Part shown: piece by piece, positions 7,419 through 16,780 of the stretch
How positions within the stretch are numbered: the stretch's first letter is position 1
Layout: the number at the start of each line of letters is the position of its first letter
Origin: Hymenobacteraceae bacterium
GTDB lineage: Bacteria; Bacteroidota; Bacteroidia; Cytophagales; Hymenobacteraceae
NCBI GenBank assembly: GCA_022701825.1
Contig: JAKONR010000161.1
Span: forward strand, 1 to 36,401
DNA length: 36,401 nt
Direction of reading: 5' to 3'
Translations under genes and position numbers: made by a program
The notes under the pieces: model-generated
What the model was told of the DNA's origin: nothing
Databases searched by the model: none
What the model saw: only the letters and a program-made list of their open reading frames with translations

Positions 7419-7569
7419 GAAGGGGTGTTTTGCAATTGCAGCGAGATTTAAACGCAGGTTTTCTGCTTCGGGGGCATTTCAGAAGAAATAACGGTAAGTT
7501 AGCAGGTGACTCTGAACTCAGGCTGCTACCGTCATCTATTTTCGGGCTAATGCATTGAGTTCTGTTAGC

Positions 7570-8572
7570 TGTATAGTCCCAAGGCGTGATGGTGTATTTT
7601 CCGGGCTGGAATTTCGCACAGACTTATGGGACAAGTACTCCACGGCAGCGCCCCGCACAACGGCGGCAGTACGGCGCGCTATCCAACACAACCAGGAAAG
7701 CCTACAAAGCTTAGCGGCGCGGTACAGCATCAATCCGAAAACGGTGGCCAAATGGCGCAAGCGCCCCACCGTACAAGACGCTCGGATGGGCCCGGAGCCG
7801 GCTTCGACGGTGCTCACGGCCGAGCAGGAAGCCATCGCCGTGGCTTTTCGTCGTCATACCCTGCTGGCGCTAGACGATTGCCTATACGCCCTGCAAGCCA
7901 CTATTCCGCACCTCTCCCGCTCGGCGCTGCACCGTTGTTTCCAGCGCCACGGCATAAGCCGTCTGCCGTTGAGTGAGGACGGGCAAAGCCCGCTAAAAAA
8001 GAAATTCAAAGATTATCCCATTGGCTATTTGCACGTTGATTTTGCCGAGGTGCAGACCGCAGAAGGCCGCCAGTACCTCTTCGTGGCCATTGACCGCACC
8101 AGTAAAGTAGCTTTTGCTGAGTTACATCCCCGCGCCAAACGGGTCGTGGCCGCCGAATTCCTGCGGCGCGTGCTGGACAAGCTGCCGTATAAAGTGCATA
8201 CTGTGCTGACCGATAACGGCGTGCAGTTCACGCCCCAACCGCACCAATTCCTGCCGGGTGGGCATAGTTTTGACCGCATTTGCCGCGAATATGGCGTGGA
8301 ACATCGCTTGACCAAACCAGCCCACCCGTGGACTAACGGCCAGGTTGAGCGCATGAATCGCACCATCAAAGAAGCCACCGTCCAGCGCTTCCACTACCAG
8401 ACTACCGACGAGCTCAACAAGCACCTGCAAGCCTTTTTGCTAGCCTAAAACCATGCCAAGCGCTTGAAGACCCTGCGCGGGCTGACCCCACACGAATTTG
8501 TCTGCGCTCAGTGGCAAAAGAACCCCGCTATCTTTGCCCGAGACCCGACCCACATCACACTGGGACTATACA
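7570..8572 (+). mobile_element. IS481-family insertion sequence, inactivated
   Basis: The boundaries come from a perfect 12-bp terminal inverted repeat, tgtatagtccca at 7570-7581 and its complement at 8561-8572, giving a 1,003-bp element, the normal IS481 size. Immediately outside, reading the minus strand, are gctacct on one side and gctaaca on the other. These may be a decayed target duplication, but this is uncertain. The single transposase gene carries a frameshift and a nonsense codon. The insertion interrupts a leftward gene whose signal-peptide start survives at 8573-8715. Confidence 0.85.
7626..8572 (+). pseudogene. IS481-family transposase, frameshifted and with premature stop
   Basis: DDE integrase-type transposase. 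The start ATG at 7626 gives MGQVLHGSA, the usual beginning of this subgroup. The frame then shifts at the C-run 7651-7654: removing one C restores TTAAVRRAIQHNQ in register. The HTH region (LAARYSINPKTVAKWRKR) and the rve core follow: HVDFAEV (first Asp), VLTDNGVQF (second Asp) and NGQVERMNRTIKE (Glu). At 8446-8448 a TAA stands where the family has a Tyr or similar codon (FLLA, stop, NHAKRLKTLRGLTPHEF). The homologous C-terminus continues in the same frame to DPTHITLGL at the right inverted repeat. Two independent lesions make this copy non-functional; it could move only with a transposase supplied from elsewhere. Confidence 0.88.
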
Positions 8573-8715
8573 AGGTAGCAGTCCCAGAGTGTCAGCACGG
8601 CTTGTCGGTCCGGGGTAGTGGCCTGCACCCCGGCATTGAGCCGAAACTGCTGGTACGATTGGCCGACTCCCACCTGTGCCACGAGCAGTAAGGGAAACAA
8701 GAAGCAGATACGCAT
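8573..8715 (-). pseudogene. 5' stump of a small exported protein cut by IS481
   Basis: Minus-strand ATG at 8715 followed by a clear signal peptide, MRICFLFPLLLVAQVGVGQ, then SYQQFRLNAGVQATTPDRQ and AVLTLWDCYL, where the IS481 end begins. Host-like coding on the far side of the element (7569 down to the stop at 7536) reads LTELNALARK, which could be the original C-terminus. That would make the intact gene very short or imply loss of its middle. No family was recognised. Secretion is inferred from the signal peptide; everything else is open. Confidence 0.45.
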
Positions 8716-9175
8716 GGAAAAGAAAGGCCTGGGGAAAGGCCGAAAAGACGGGTGAGACTCGGTCGGCGTTGCCGCACAGGAAACCCGGGGCAGCGTATGG
8801 AATAAGTAGCCGGCACGAAACACCCGTTACTGGCTGGGAAGCGGCTTCTGCGAGGAGGCCCTCACCGATGCGTGGCAATTCGACTTAAGCACCTTGCTGA
8901 CTACGGAATGGGAGAACCCGGCCATGTAACATTTGGACCAAACTTTTAACCAAGGCCAATGCTGGAGAAGAATATCTTTTCGCGAGTGAGCACGCTCATG
9001 GGCAGGGAGGAAATGAAGTGAGAAATGAGTGGGTATAAAGCCTTTTTGGTATTAGCCAGCCAGCAGTGCCTCAGTTGACTGCGGCTCGGCGGCCGCAGCC
9101 AGCTTGCGGAGCACCGGTTGTTGCCATCGCCTATAACGAGCGCGTCGATGCGAAAAGCAGGCTATTCGTCTGCGC
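8716..9175. other. 460-bp region without a supported gene
   Basis: Contains the second copy of the 35-bp direct repeat (8922-8956). A short plus-strand open tail reads YWLGSGFCEEALTDAWQFDL and ends in a TAA inside that repeat; it has an upstream stop and no recognised homology, so it may be a gene scrap. The rest, next to the 3' end of the GH43 gene, shows no convincing terminator or gene. Confidence 0.4.
8922..8956 (+). repeat. 35-bp direct repeat, copy 2
   Basis: Starts ccatgtaacatttggacca and ends aaccaaggc, matching 6715-6749 at 30 of 35 positions in the same orientation. The parent element is not identified. Confidence 0.6.
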
Positions 9176-10858
9176 TTAGTCGATATGAAACCAGTCCACA
9201 TCGGCGTTGCCCGCGTCGTTGAACTTGGCCGTGCGCGAGCAGAACAAGCCCACCTTGGCCCCGATCCACTTGCCTTCGCGCGCCTGAAATTCCGCGCCTA
9301 GGGGCTGAAAATGCTGCCCATCAAGGCTGTAGCTAAACTGGCACTTGGCCCCCGCCCGCACCGCCACACGCAGGTAGAGCGGCTGCCGGGCCTGGGCGGC
9401 GGGTACTTCTACCGGGGCCGAGGTGGTCTCGGGCGTCAGCTTGTCGGCGTTTTGGCACACGCTCTGGCTGAGGTACAGCTTGCCGCCTTGGCTGCTGAGC
9501 GCGAGGTAGGCATAGTCGAGGCCCATCATCATTAAGCCGACTTTCTCGCCCTCCGTGCGGGGGCTGAAGGTGAGCTTGGTGGTGGCCGCAAATGTTTCGG
9601 CGGGTAGCTTTTGCAGCAGCAGGTTGGGCACCTGCCAGTAGTTTTTGAAGCCCTCGGGCAACTGCACCGAGTAGAGGCGCAGGTAGCCCTGCGGCCCGTT
9701 CAGGTAGGCCCAGTAGTCCTGCGGGTTGGCGTGCCACTGCCACTGGCGGCCCAGCTGGCTGGTCGTAAACTCGTCGGAGGTGGGCGGGGTGGCCAGAGGC
9801 TGCGCCAGCCCCTTGATGCGGGGCTTGCGGTAGGTGAGCACCGGCTGGCCCTTGCCGTCACCATCGGAATCTTCGCCTATGACGGGCCAGTCGTTTTTCC
9901 ACGCCATCGGCTGCAAGTGCACCACCCGGCCATACGGTCCCTGGTCCTGGAAGTGCAGAAACCAGTCCTCACCCGCGTCGGTGTCTACCCACGCGCCCTG
10001 GTGCGGGCCGTTGACGGGGGTTTTGCCCTGGTCCATCACAATGCGCTCCTCGTAAGGCCCGTACACATTTTTCGAGCGCAGCACCAGCTGCCAGCCCGTG
10101 GGTACGCCGCCGGCCGGCGCGAAGATGTAGTAGTAGCCGTTGCGCTTGTAAAGCTTGGGGCCTTCGAGCGTGGGGTGCGCGGCGTGGCCGTCGAATACCA
10201 GCGCGTCGGGGCCAGTGAGGCGCTGCCCGTCGGCACTCAGCGGGCTCACGGCCAGGATGGTTTTGATGCCCGCCCGCGAGCCCGCGAAGCCGTGCACCAG
10301 GTAGGCCCGGCCGTCGGTGTCCCAGAGGGGGCAGGGGTCAATCCAGCCCACGGCCTGCTTCACGCACACGGGCGCCGACCACGGCCCGGCCGGGTTTTTG
10401 GCCTTCGTGACGAAGATACCCAGGTCGGGGTCGGGGTAGTAGATGTAGAACTCTTTGTTGTGGTAGCGAATGGCCGGCGCCCACACCCCGTTGCCGTGCT
10501 GCGGTAGGGCGTAGCGCGCCAGCGGCGGCTGCGCCTGAAACACGGCCCCGATTATCGTCCAGTTTACCAGGTCTTTGGAATGCAGGATTTGCAGGCCTGG
10601 CGCGGCGTTGAAGCTGGAAGATGTCAGGTAGAAGTCGCTGCCCACGCGCACCACATCGGGGTCGGAGTAGTCGGCGTAGAGCACCGGGTTTTTGTAGCGG
10701 CCGTTGCCCAGGTCGGGCACCCACACCTTGGATAGGGCCGCCGACCCGGCCGCTACCTGGGCCGTTGCCCAGCCGGGCAGCAACAGGCACATCGCCCATA
10801 AGGGCAGGACAGCCAGCCGTGGACATAACTGGCCAATAAACCGAAATACCATTCCCAT
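9176..10858 (-). CDS. GH43 family arabinosidase/xylosidase, exported
   Basis: 560-residue secreted or periplasmic glycoside hydrolase, likely removing alpha-L-arabinofuranose or beta-xylose from pectin or hemicellulose side chains. A signal peptide ending near ATAQ (residue 34) precedes the five-bladed propeller. The three GH43 acids are visible: base D66 in YADYSDPDVV, pKa-modulating D174 in GWIDPCPLWDTDG, and acid E232 in HPTLEGPKLYKRNGYYY. From about residue 360 a beta-sandwich C-terminal domain of the Beta_xyl_C2/GH43_C2 type follows (DEFTTSQLGRQWQWHANP onward, ending DVDWFHI). This two-domain layout with the PGLQILHSKDLVNW segment suggests subfamily 12, which is frequent in pectin loci. 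It is divergent from SusC1, sharing about 610 bp of upstream DNA with a palindrome, so the two are probably co-regulated. Exact linkage specificity is not determinable. Confidence 0.92.
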   Translation of the reverse strand: MGMVFRFIGQLCPRLAVLPLWAMCLLLPGWATAQVAAGSAALSKVWVPDLGNGRYKNPVLYADYSDPDVVRVGSDFYLTSSSFNAAPGLQILHSKDLVNWTIIGAVFQAQPPLARYALPQHGNGVWAPAIRYHNKEFYIYYPDPDLGIFVTKAKNPAGPWSAPVCVKQAVGWIDPCPLWDTDGRAYLVHGFAGSRAGIKTILAVSPLSADGQRLTGPDALVFDGHAAHPTLEGPKLYKRNGYYYIFAPAGGVPTGWQLVLRSKNVYGPYEERIVMDQGKTPVNGPHQGAWVDTDAGEDWFLHFQDQGPYGRVVHLQPMAWKNDWPVIGEDSDGDGKGQPVLTYRKPRIKGLAQPLATPPTSDEFTTSQLGRQWQWHANPQDYWAYLNGPQGYLRLYSVQLPEGFKNYWQVPNLLLQKLPAETFAATTKLTFSPRTEGEKVGLMMMGLDYAYLALSSQGGKLYLSQSVCQNADKLTPETTSAPVEVPAAQARQPLYLRVAVRAGAKCQFSYSLDGQHFQPLGAEFQAREGKWIGAKVGLFCSRTAKFNDAGNADVDWFHID

Positions 10859-11472
10859 AAGAAGCGAAACCGGCTGCTGGTAGCAAGCTCAGGCCGGCAA
10901 AGCTAGTGGAATAATTCTATTCGGAAACCTTCCCGCAATAAAAGGAACAGCGTCCAGTTGGCAAGTGCTGTCTGTGGTCATGAGCAAGCTGATTAAAAAG
11001 TCATAAAATAAGGTTATTTGGTGTGTGCAAAAGAAGCAACAGCAAGCAGTAGCTACGCAAAGCGGCTGCATGCACTTGATTTATATAAGTTTGAAAGGCA
11101 AATAGTAATAAAGAAGTGCAGCTTGTATTTAGGAGAGTACGTGGACCCCAAATGCTTATGTTAATATCACATACTTTTCAAATTGCTTTGCCAGTAGTGA
11201 ATAGGCTGTTTTTGCACTGGCAACGTTATCGGTAACGTTTGCATAAATAATAATTGGCTTTTTATTAAGAGTCAATAAATCCTAATTCATCTTTAGGCCA
11301 CAATCAAGGCTACCGTTTGCCGGGTAGCAGTTACCGCCGGGTATAGCAATAGTAATTATTTCAGGTGTACCAAAGTCTGGGTCAGCTGAACAGCTACTAT
11401 GCCGCCGCTACTAGTCGCCGCCTTTCCAAGGTTCCGTTGCTTTTCTCTTTTCCCACCCTTTGCTGCAATGCA
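10859..11472. promoter_or_regulatory. Divergent AT-rich control region of the pectin PUL
   Basis: 614 bp between the GH43 gene (leftward) and SusC1 (rightward), distinctly more AT-rich than the flanking genes, as expected for the main promoter region of the locus. It contains an 18-bp palindrome at 11222-11239 and, further up, a taagtttg at 11086-11093 resembling the Bacteroidota -7 element but without a well-spaced TTG. No gene is supported in it. Confidence 0.55.
11222..11239. promoter_or_regulatory. 18-bp palindrome, candidate operator
   Basis: Perfect 7-bp inverted repeat aacgtta-tcgg-taacgtt, extended outwards by imperfect gc...gc symmetry. It sits about 235 bp upstream of the SusC1 ATG and about 365 bp upstream of the GH43 start. 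The form (A/T-flanked CGTTA arms around a central CG) is the kind bound by LacI/GntR-type dimers. No such regulator gene is in this window, so the binding protein is unknown. Confidence 0.5.
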
Positions 11473-14400
11473 ATGAAAAAACTTGTATGCCTGTTTTTAC
11501 TCCTCACCGGGTTGTCGCTACTTGCGGCGGCCCAAAGCCCCGGCCGGCGCACCCTTACTGGCGTCGTTAAGACAGAAAAAGGGGAGGGGCTACCCGGAGC
11601 CAGTATTGTAGTGCAGGGCACTACCAACGGGGTGTCGTCTAACGCCGACGGGAGCTTTTCGCTCGTTATCCCAACTACGGGCACCCCGACGCTACTGGTC
11701 AGCTCCATTGGCTTCGTAAGCCAGACCATTGCCGTGGGCGACCGCACTAATTTGGTGGTGACGCTGCTGGATGACAGCAAGGCGCTCGACGATGTAGTGG
11801 TAGTCGCCATTGGCTACGGGGAGGCGGCCCGCCGCGACGTAACCGGGGCCGTGTCGTCGGTGAGCGCCAAGCAGATAAAGGACATTCCTATCAACTCGGC
11901 GGCCGACGCGCTAACCGGCCGGCTGGCTGGGGTGCAGGTAACTTCTTCTGAAGGGGCACCCGGCTCGGACGTTCGCATTCGGGTGCGTGGCGGCGGCTCC
12001 ATTACTCAAGATAATTCGCCCTTGTATGTGGTAGACGGCATTCAGCTGGAAAACGCGCTGGCAGTGCTTTCGCCGCAGGATATCCAGTCGGTAGACGTGC
12101 TGAAGGATGCCGCTGCCACGGCCATCTACGGGGCACGCGGGGCCAATGGGGTGGTGATTATCACGACCAAAAAAGGCTTTGAGGGCCGCACTAAGGTGGC
12201 ATATACGGGCTTTGCGGGCGTGCGGCGCATCGTGCGGACGCTCGACGTGCTCAAGCCGGGCGAGTACCTAGACTACCAGTACGACCGGGCAGCCCGCCAA
12301 ACTGGCGACCTGGCCACGTTTCGGAGCGCCTACGGCTCGCGCAACTTCACGGGCGATACGCTGGCCCGGGCTCGGCAGTCGCCCTTCACCGACTGGCAGA
12401 ACGAGGTATTTGGCCGCGATGCTTTTCAGCAAACCCACAACGTGTCGCTGACGGGTGGTGGCAAGGGCACCACGTTTTCGCTTAGTCTGACCAGCAACCA
12501 GGAGCAAGGCATTCAGCTGGAGTCGAACTACAACCGGATGCTGCTCAATTTCCGCTTCGACCACAAAGCCTCTGACAGACTGCGCTTCGGCTTCAACGTG
12601 CGCGCCAACAACCAGGTAACCGACGGCGCGGGCACGGCCAGCGGCGGCTTGGCCAGCAGTTCGCGCCTGCGCAATACGGTGCAGTACCGGCCCTTCACCA
12701 ACAACCTAGGCAGCGGCGTATCCATCGACCCCACCGAGGTGGACGAGAACTACTACCTGCTGAGCGGTGGGAGCAGCGGGCTTATCAACCCCATCGTGAT
12801 TGCCCAGGCTGAGTATCGCAGCAACAAGCAGCGGCTGGCCAACGGCAGCGCGTTCGTCAGCTACAACTTTACGAAGAACCTGGTTTTCCGCTCTACCCTG
12901 GGCGTAGATTACCTAAACACGCGGGCCGAGGCATTTAACTCTAAAATCACCGGCGTGGCCCGCACCTTCGGCGGCTTCCCGACGGCCACGCTCAACACGG
13001 CTGCCCAGCTGACGCTCAACAATTCGAACGTGCTGACCTATCAGCTGCGGAAAAACAAGCACTCGTTTGATGCCCTGCTGGGCCACGAGGTGTACCAGAC
13101 CCAGAACACCTCGCTGAACGCCTCGGTCAACTACCTACCACTGGATATTTCGGCCGAAAGCGTGTTTGCCAACCTCAACCAGGCCCAGGCCCCAGCCGGC
13201 TACATTCAGCCCTCACCCACGACCAGCGACGAGCCTAACCGTATTCTCTCCGGCTTTACCCGCCTCAACTACGCTTTCGACGACAAGTATATCGTGACGC
13301 TGACCACGCGGGTAGACGGGTCCAGCAAGTTTGGCCCCGGCAACAAGGCCGGGTTCTTCCCCGCCGCTTCGGTGGCCTGGCGCTTGTCGAGCGAAAATTT
13401 TATGAAGCCGCTCACGGCCGTATCGGACCTCAAGCTGCGCGTGAGCTACGGGCTGGCCGGCAACAACCGCATTCCCGGCAACCTTTACCAGCGCAGCTTT
13501 ACCACCAGCGGCGTGGAGTACTCCATCGACGGGGGGCGCACGCCGGGCTTGGCCGCTACCTCGCTGGCTTACCAAAATTTGCGCTGGGAAAGCACCCTCT
13601 CGCGCAACGTAGGAGTAGACCTGTCCTTGTTCAACAACCGGGTCCAGTTCACGGCCGATGCCTACGTCAACCACACCTACGACTTGCTGGTGGCTCAGCC
13701 TCTGACCCCCAGCACGGGCTACACCACGCAGCTGCGTAACATTGGCAAAACCTCCAATCGGGGCATCGAGCTGCAACTAAGCGGGGCGATTATTCAGGGC
13801 AAGGATTTTAGCTGGACGGCCAACGGCAACATTGCGTTCAACCGTAACCGGGTGGAAGACCTGGGCGGGCAGCCCTACCTGCCGGGCATCAACTCGGGCT
13901 GGACCAGCGACACCGGCCAGGACTACTGGGTGACGCCCGGCCAGCCGGTGGGCATGATGTACGGCTACGTCACTGACTTCGACAATGGCCGCAAGGGCTT
14001 CTACACCGTCGATGATTTTAAAGCCACGCAAGCCGCCAACGGTACCTGGAGCTACGTGCTGAAGGACGGCATCGCGAGCAACAACGGCGTGGTAGCCGAC
14101 AACATTGGCACGTCGGTGGGCGGCATCATCCAGCCCACGCCGGGCGCGGTGAAGTTCAAAGACCTGAACGGCGATGGCATCGTTAATACCCAGGACCGCA
14201 CTATTATCGGCAACGCCAACCCCAGCTTTACGGGTGGCCTCAATCAACAGTTTACATACAAAGGCTTCGATGCCAGCATCTTCGTAAACTTTGTGTACGG
14301 CAACGACATCTATAACGCCAACAAGATTGACTTCACCAGCGCCTACCTGGCCAACCAAAACGCGCTAGGCCTGATGCGCGACCGCTGGCGCACCATCGAC

Positions 14401-14760
14401 GCGCAAGGCACTCTGGTGACCGACCCCACGGGCCTGGCGGAGCTGAACAAAGACGCCCAAATCTGGCGGCCCACCCGCGGGCGCTACCTGCTGCACTCCT
14501 GGGCTATTGAGGACGGTTCCTTTCTGCGCATCAACAACGTGACGCTGGGCTACTCGCTGCCCAAGGCGCTGTTGCAGCGCGTGAAAGTAGACCAGCTGCG
14601 CTTCTACGTGACAATGAACAACCTGGCCGTATTCACCAATTACTCCGGGTTCGACCCCGAGGTGAATACCCGCCGCAGCTCGCCGCTCACGCCCGGCGTC
14701 GATTACGCGGCGTATCCCCGCAGCCGCCTCTTCCTGTTCGGCCTCAACCTGTCTCTCTAA
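11473..14760 (+). CDS. SusC-like TonB-dependent transporter 1
   Basis: 1,095-residue outer-membrane beta-barrel that imports oligosaccharides using TonB energy together with its SusD partner. The start ATG at 11473 gives a clean signal peptide, MKKLVCLFLLLTGLSLLAAA. Then come a carboxypeptidase-regulatory-like domain (GVVKTEKGEGLPGASIVVQG, about 25-110) and the plug domain with SADALTGRLAGVQV, PLYVVDGIQ and the SusC signature SVDVLKDAAATAIYGARGAN (about 110-235). The 22-strand barrel ends RLFLFGLNLSL. A GTG start 108 bp upstream is rejected because it would bury the signal peptide. SusD1 follows after 24 bp, a typical tight pair. Location in a pectin-type locus suggests pectic oligosaccharide import; specificity is inferred only. 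Confidence 0.95.
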   Translation: MKKLVCLFLLLTGLSLLAAAQSPGRRTLTGVVKTEKGEGLPGASIVVQGTTNGVSSNADGSFSLVIPTTGTPTLLVSSIGFVSQTIAVGDRTNLVVTLLDDSKALDDVVVVAIGYGEAARRDVTGAVSSVSAKQIKDIPINSAADALTGRLAGVQVTSSEGAPGSDVRIRVRGGGSITQDNSPLYVVDGIQLENALAVLSPQDIQSVDVLKDAAATAIYGARGANGVVIITTKKGFEGRTKVAYTGFAGVRRIVRTLDVLKPGEYLDYQYDRAARQTGDLATFRSAYGSRNFTGDTLARARQSPFTDWQNEVFGRDAFQQTHNVSLTGGGKGTTFSLSLTSNQEQGIQLESNYNRMLLNFRFDHKASDRLRFGFNVRANNQVTDGAGTASGGLASSSRLRNTVQYRPFTNNLGSGVSIDPTEVDENYYLLSGGSSGLINPIVIAQAEYRSNKQRLANGSAFVSYNFTKNLVFRSTLGVDYLNTRAEAFNSKITGVARTFGGFPTATLNTAAQLTLNNSNVLTYQLRKNKHSFDALLGHEVYQTQNTSLNASVNYLPLDISAESVFANLNQAQAPAGYIQPSPTTSDEPNRILSGFTRLNYAFDDKYIVTLTTRVDGSSKFGPGNKAGFFPAASVAWRLSSENFMKPLTAVSDLKLRVSYGLAGNNRIPGNLYQRSFTTSGVEYSIDGGRTPGLAATSLAYQNLRWESTLSRNVGVDLSLFNNRVQFTADAYVNHTYDLLVAQPLTPSTGYTTQLRNIGKTSNRGIELQLSGAIIQGKDFSWTANGNIAFNRNRVEDLGGQPYLPGINSGWTSDTGQDYWVTPGQPVGMMYGYVTDFDNGRKGFYTVDDFKATQAANGTWSYVLKDGIASNNGVVADNIGTSVGGIIQPTPGAVKFKDLNGDGIVNTQDRTIIGNANPSFTGGLNQQFTYKGFDASIFVNFVYGNDIYNANKIDFTSAYLANQNALGLMRDRWRTIDAQGTLVTDPTGLAELNKDAQIWRPTRGRYLLHSWAIEDGSFLRINNVTLGYSLPKALLQRVKVDQLRFYVTMNNLAVFTNYSGFDPEVNTRRSSPLTPGVDYAAYPRSRLFLFGLNLSL

Positions 14761-14784
14761 AAAAAAAATCCCACCCACTGGTTT

Positions 14785-16608
14785 ATGAAACGTTCTTTCC
14801 TGCGCCCCGTGCTGGCCGCGGGGCTGCTGAGCGCCCTAGCGCTGGCTTCCTGCAAAGACTATCTCGAAGCCCTCTCGCCCTCGGTTTACACCAATGCCGT
14901 AGCTTTCAGCAACGTCTCGAACGCTGGCAGCGCGGTCATTGGGGTTTACGACCCTTTGTCGGGGGACAATGGCTATGGCCTACGCCTGCCCCTGGCTTTC
15001 GGCTACGATACCGACGAGGGCCAAAACCGCCCTGGTGCCCCCGATGGCGGAGGGCGCGACGTGAACCGCTACCGCATGACGGCCGGCACCACGGAGCTGC
15101 CGGGGCCGTTTGCCACGCTCTACCAAGGCATCGAGCGGGCCAACATCTGCATCGAGCAGATTCCGCTCATGTCCTTGTACACAAACGGTACGCCCGCAGA
15201 AAAGCAGCAGCTGCGCCGGCTCTACGCCGAATGCCTGGCCCTACGCGCCGTTTACTACCTGGAGCTGGTGCGCAATTGGGGCGATGTGCCCGCCCCCTTC
15301 GTGCCCTCCAACGACACCAACCTGACTCCGGCCAAAACCGATAGCAACGTTATCTACGACCAGCTGCTCAGCGACCTGGCAATAGCGGCGCGCTACCTAC
15401 CGTGGCGCAACCAGGCCGACTACAACCCCTACGAGCGATTTACCAAGGGAGCCGCCAAGGCGTTGCGGGCCCGCATTGCCCTCTACCGGGGGGGCTACCA
15501 GCCCAAAGGTGCCCAAATGGTGCGCACGCCGGATTACCTGGATGCCTACCGGCTGGCACGGGCCGAGTGCGATACCCTGCTGCGCAACCGCAACCAGCAC
15601 ACGCTCAATCCTAGCTTCGAGCGGGTTTGGCGCAATATTTCGGGCCTCTCGTTCGACACGCAGTACGGCGAGATTATGTTTGAGGCGGCTATGGGCTCGG
15701 GCTCGGCCGCCTCGGACAGCAAGCTGGGCGCTACCAATGGGCCGCGCCTGTCGCAGTATTCGCGCTGGGGCCAGGCGGGCGGGGCCATCGTGATGCTGCC
15801 GACCTACTTCTACGCCTTCGACTCGACCGACACGCGCCGCGACGTCACCATCACCCTGTATCGCAACGTAGACGCCACGCCCACGGTAATCAACAGCGTG
15901 GCTGCTAATGCCATGACAGACGGTAAGTTTCGCCGCGACTGGCGCCTGCCGCTGCTGACCGGCACCACCCAGAACCTGGGCATGAACTGGCCCATCGTGC
16001 GCTTCGCCGATGTGCTGCTGATGTTTGCCGAAGCCCAGAACGAACTGGCCGGCCCCACGGCCGCCTACAACGGCACCACGCCGGTGCAGGCGCTGGAGGA
16101 AGTGCGGCAGCGGGCCTTCCCGGCCGCTTCGTACCGGGCTCTGCCTGCCACCCAGACCAGCACCGCCACCGCCTTCTTCACGACACTGGTAAATGAGCGG
16201 TGGCTGGAGTTCGGCGGCGAGAGCATCCGTAAGTACGACCTGATTCGGTGGAACCTGCTAGGCACCAAAATTGCCGAAACCAAAGCCAACCTCAATGCCT
16301 TTGTGGCCGGCACCGGGGCCTACGCCAACGTGCCACAGTACGTCTACGAGTACAACATCAGCCCCGAGCAGTTGCGCTACGCCCGCTCGCTGTACCGGCC
16401 CGCGCCCAGCACAGCCGCTACCTTCACCGTAACTACCGGCGGCGTAACCTACGCGGCCAAGCGCGTGAGCTGGCGGGCGGGCATTACGGCCGGCTACATC
16501 ACCGACGTGGCCTCGAACTACGTGCCGAATACGGGCGACGAGCTAATGGCCTTTCCGCAGTCGGTGCTCGATACCAATCCCAATCTGAAGCAGAACTACG
16601 GCTACTAA
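14785..16608 (+). CDS. SusD-like surface glycan-binding lipoprotein 1
   Basis: 607-residue RagB/SusD family lipoprotein that caps the SusC1 barrel and captures oligosaccharides at the cell surface. The lipobox LALASC places the acylated Cys at residue 23, followed by KDYLEALSPSVYTNAVAF. TPR-type helices with LYQGIERANICIEQIP and LRAVYYLELVRNWGDVP are the family's conserved segments. The C-terminal RagB domain carries WPIVRFADVLLMFAEAQNEL and NERWLEFGGESIRKYDLIRW, ending with the usual FPQSVLDTNPNLKQNYGY. Translated directly after SusC1 and followed by a strong hairpin terminator, it forms a two-gene unit with it. Confidence 0.95.
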   Translation: MKRSFLRPVLAAGLLSALALASCKDYLEALSPSVYTNAVAFSNVSNAGSAVIGVYDPLSGDNGYGLRLPLAFGYDTDEGQNRPGAPDGGGRDVNRYRMTAGTTELPGPFATLYQGIERANICIEQIPLMSLYTNGTPAEKQQLRRLYAECLALRAVYYLELVRNWGDVPAPFVPSNDTNLTPAKTDSNVIYDQLLSDLAIAARYLPWRNQADYNPYERFTKGAAKALRARIALYRGGYQPKGAQMVRTPDYLDAYRLARAECDTLLRNRNQHTLNPSFERVWRNISGLSFDTQYGEIMFEAAMGSGSAASDSKLGATNGPRLSQYSRWGQAGGAIVMLPTYFYAFDSTDTRRDVTITLYRNVDATPTVINSVAANAMTDGKFRRDWRLPLLTGTTQNLGMNWPIVRFADVLLMFAEAQNELAGPTAAYNGTTPVQALEEVRQRAFPAASYRALPATQTSTATAFFTTLVNERWLEFGGESIRKYDLIRWNLLGTKIAETKANLNAFVAGTGAYANVPQYVYEYNISPEQLRYARSLYRPAPSTAATFTVTTGGVTYAAKRVSWRAGITAGYITDVASNYVPNTGDELMAFPQSVLDTNPNLKQNYGY

Positions 16609-16657
16609 GCCGAGTTGGGGCAGCTGCTGCTGGATGGGACCTCCGGCGGTTGCCTTT

Positions 16658-16711
16658 GGCCACCCTGCCCGCTGCCGCAGCAGGTAGCGGGCAGGGTGGC
16701 CCTGTTTTTTT
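16658..16711 (+). terminator. Strong intrinsic terminator after SusC1-SusD1
   Basis: A perfect 16-bp stem (ggccaccctgcccgct at 16658-16673 with its complement at 16686-16701) closes a 12-nt loop and is followed by ctgttttttt. It lies 50 bp after the SusD1 stop, so it should end or attenuate the SusC1-SusD1 transcript before the GH95 gene. Confidence 0.88.
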
Positions 16712-16780
16712 ATGGGTTGGAGGCAGGATTTTTCTGCCCTATTCCCAACCTTCCTTATTGCTTTGCCTGCTTACTACTGC

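Noticed and set aside
11086-11093. taagtttg resembling the Bacteroidota -7 promoter element
   Set aside because: No TTG at the expected spacing upstream, and it is almost 390 bp from the SusC1 start; not strong enough to list as a promoter.
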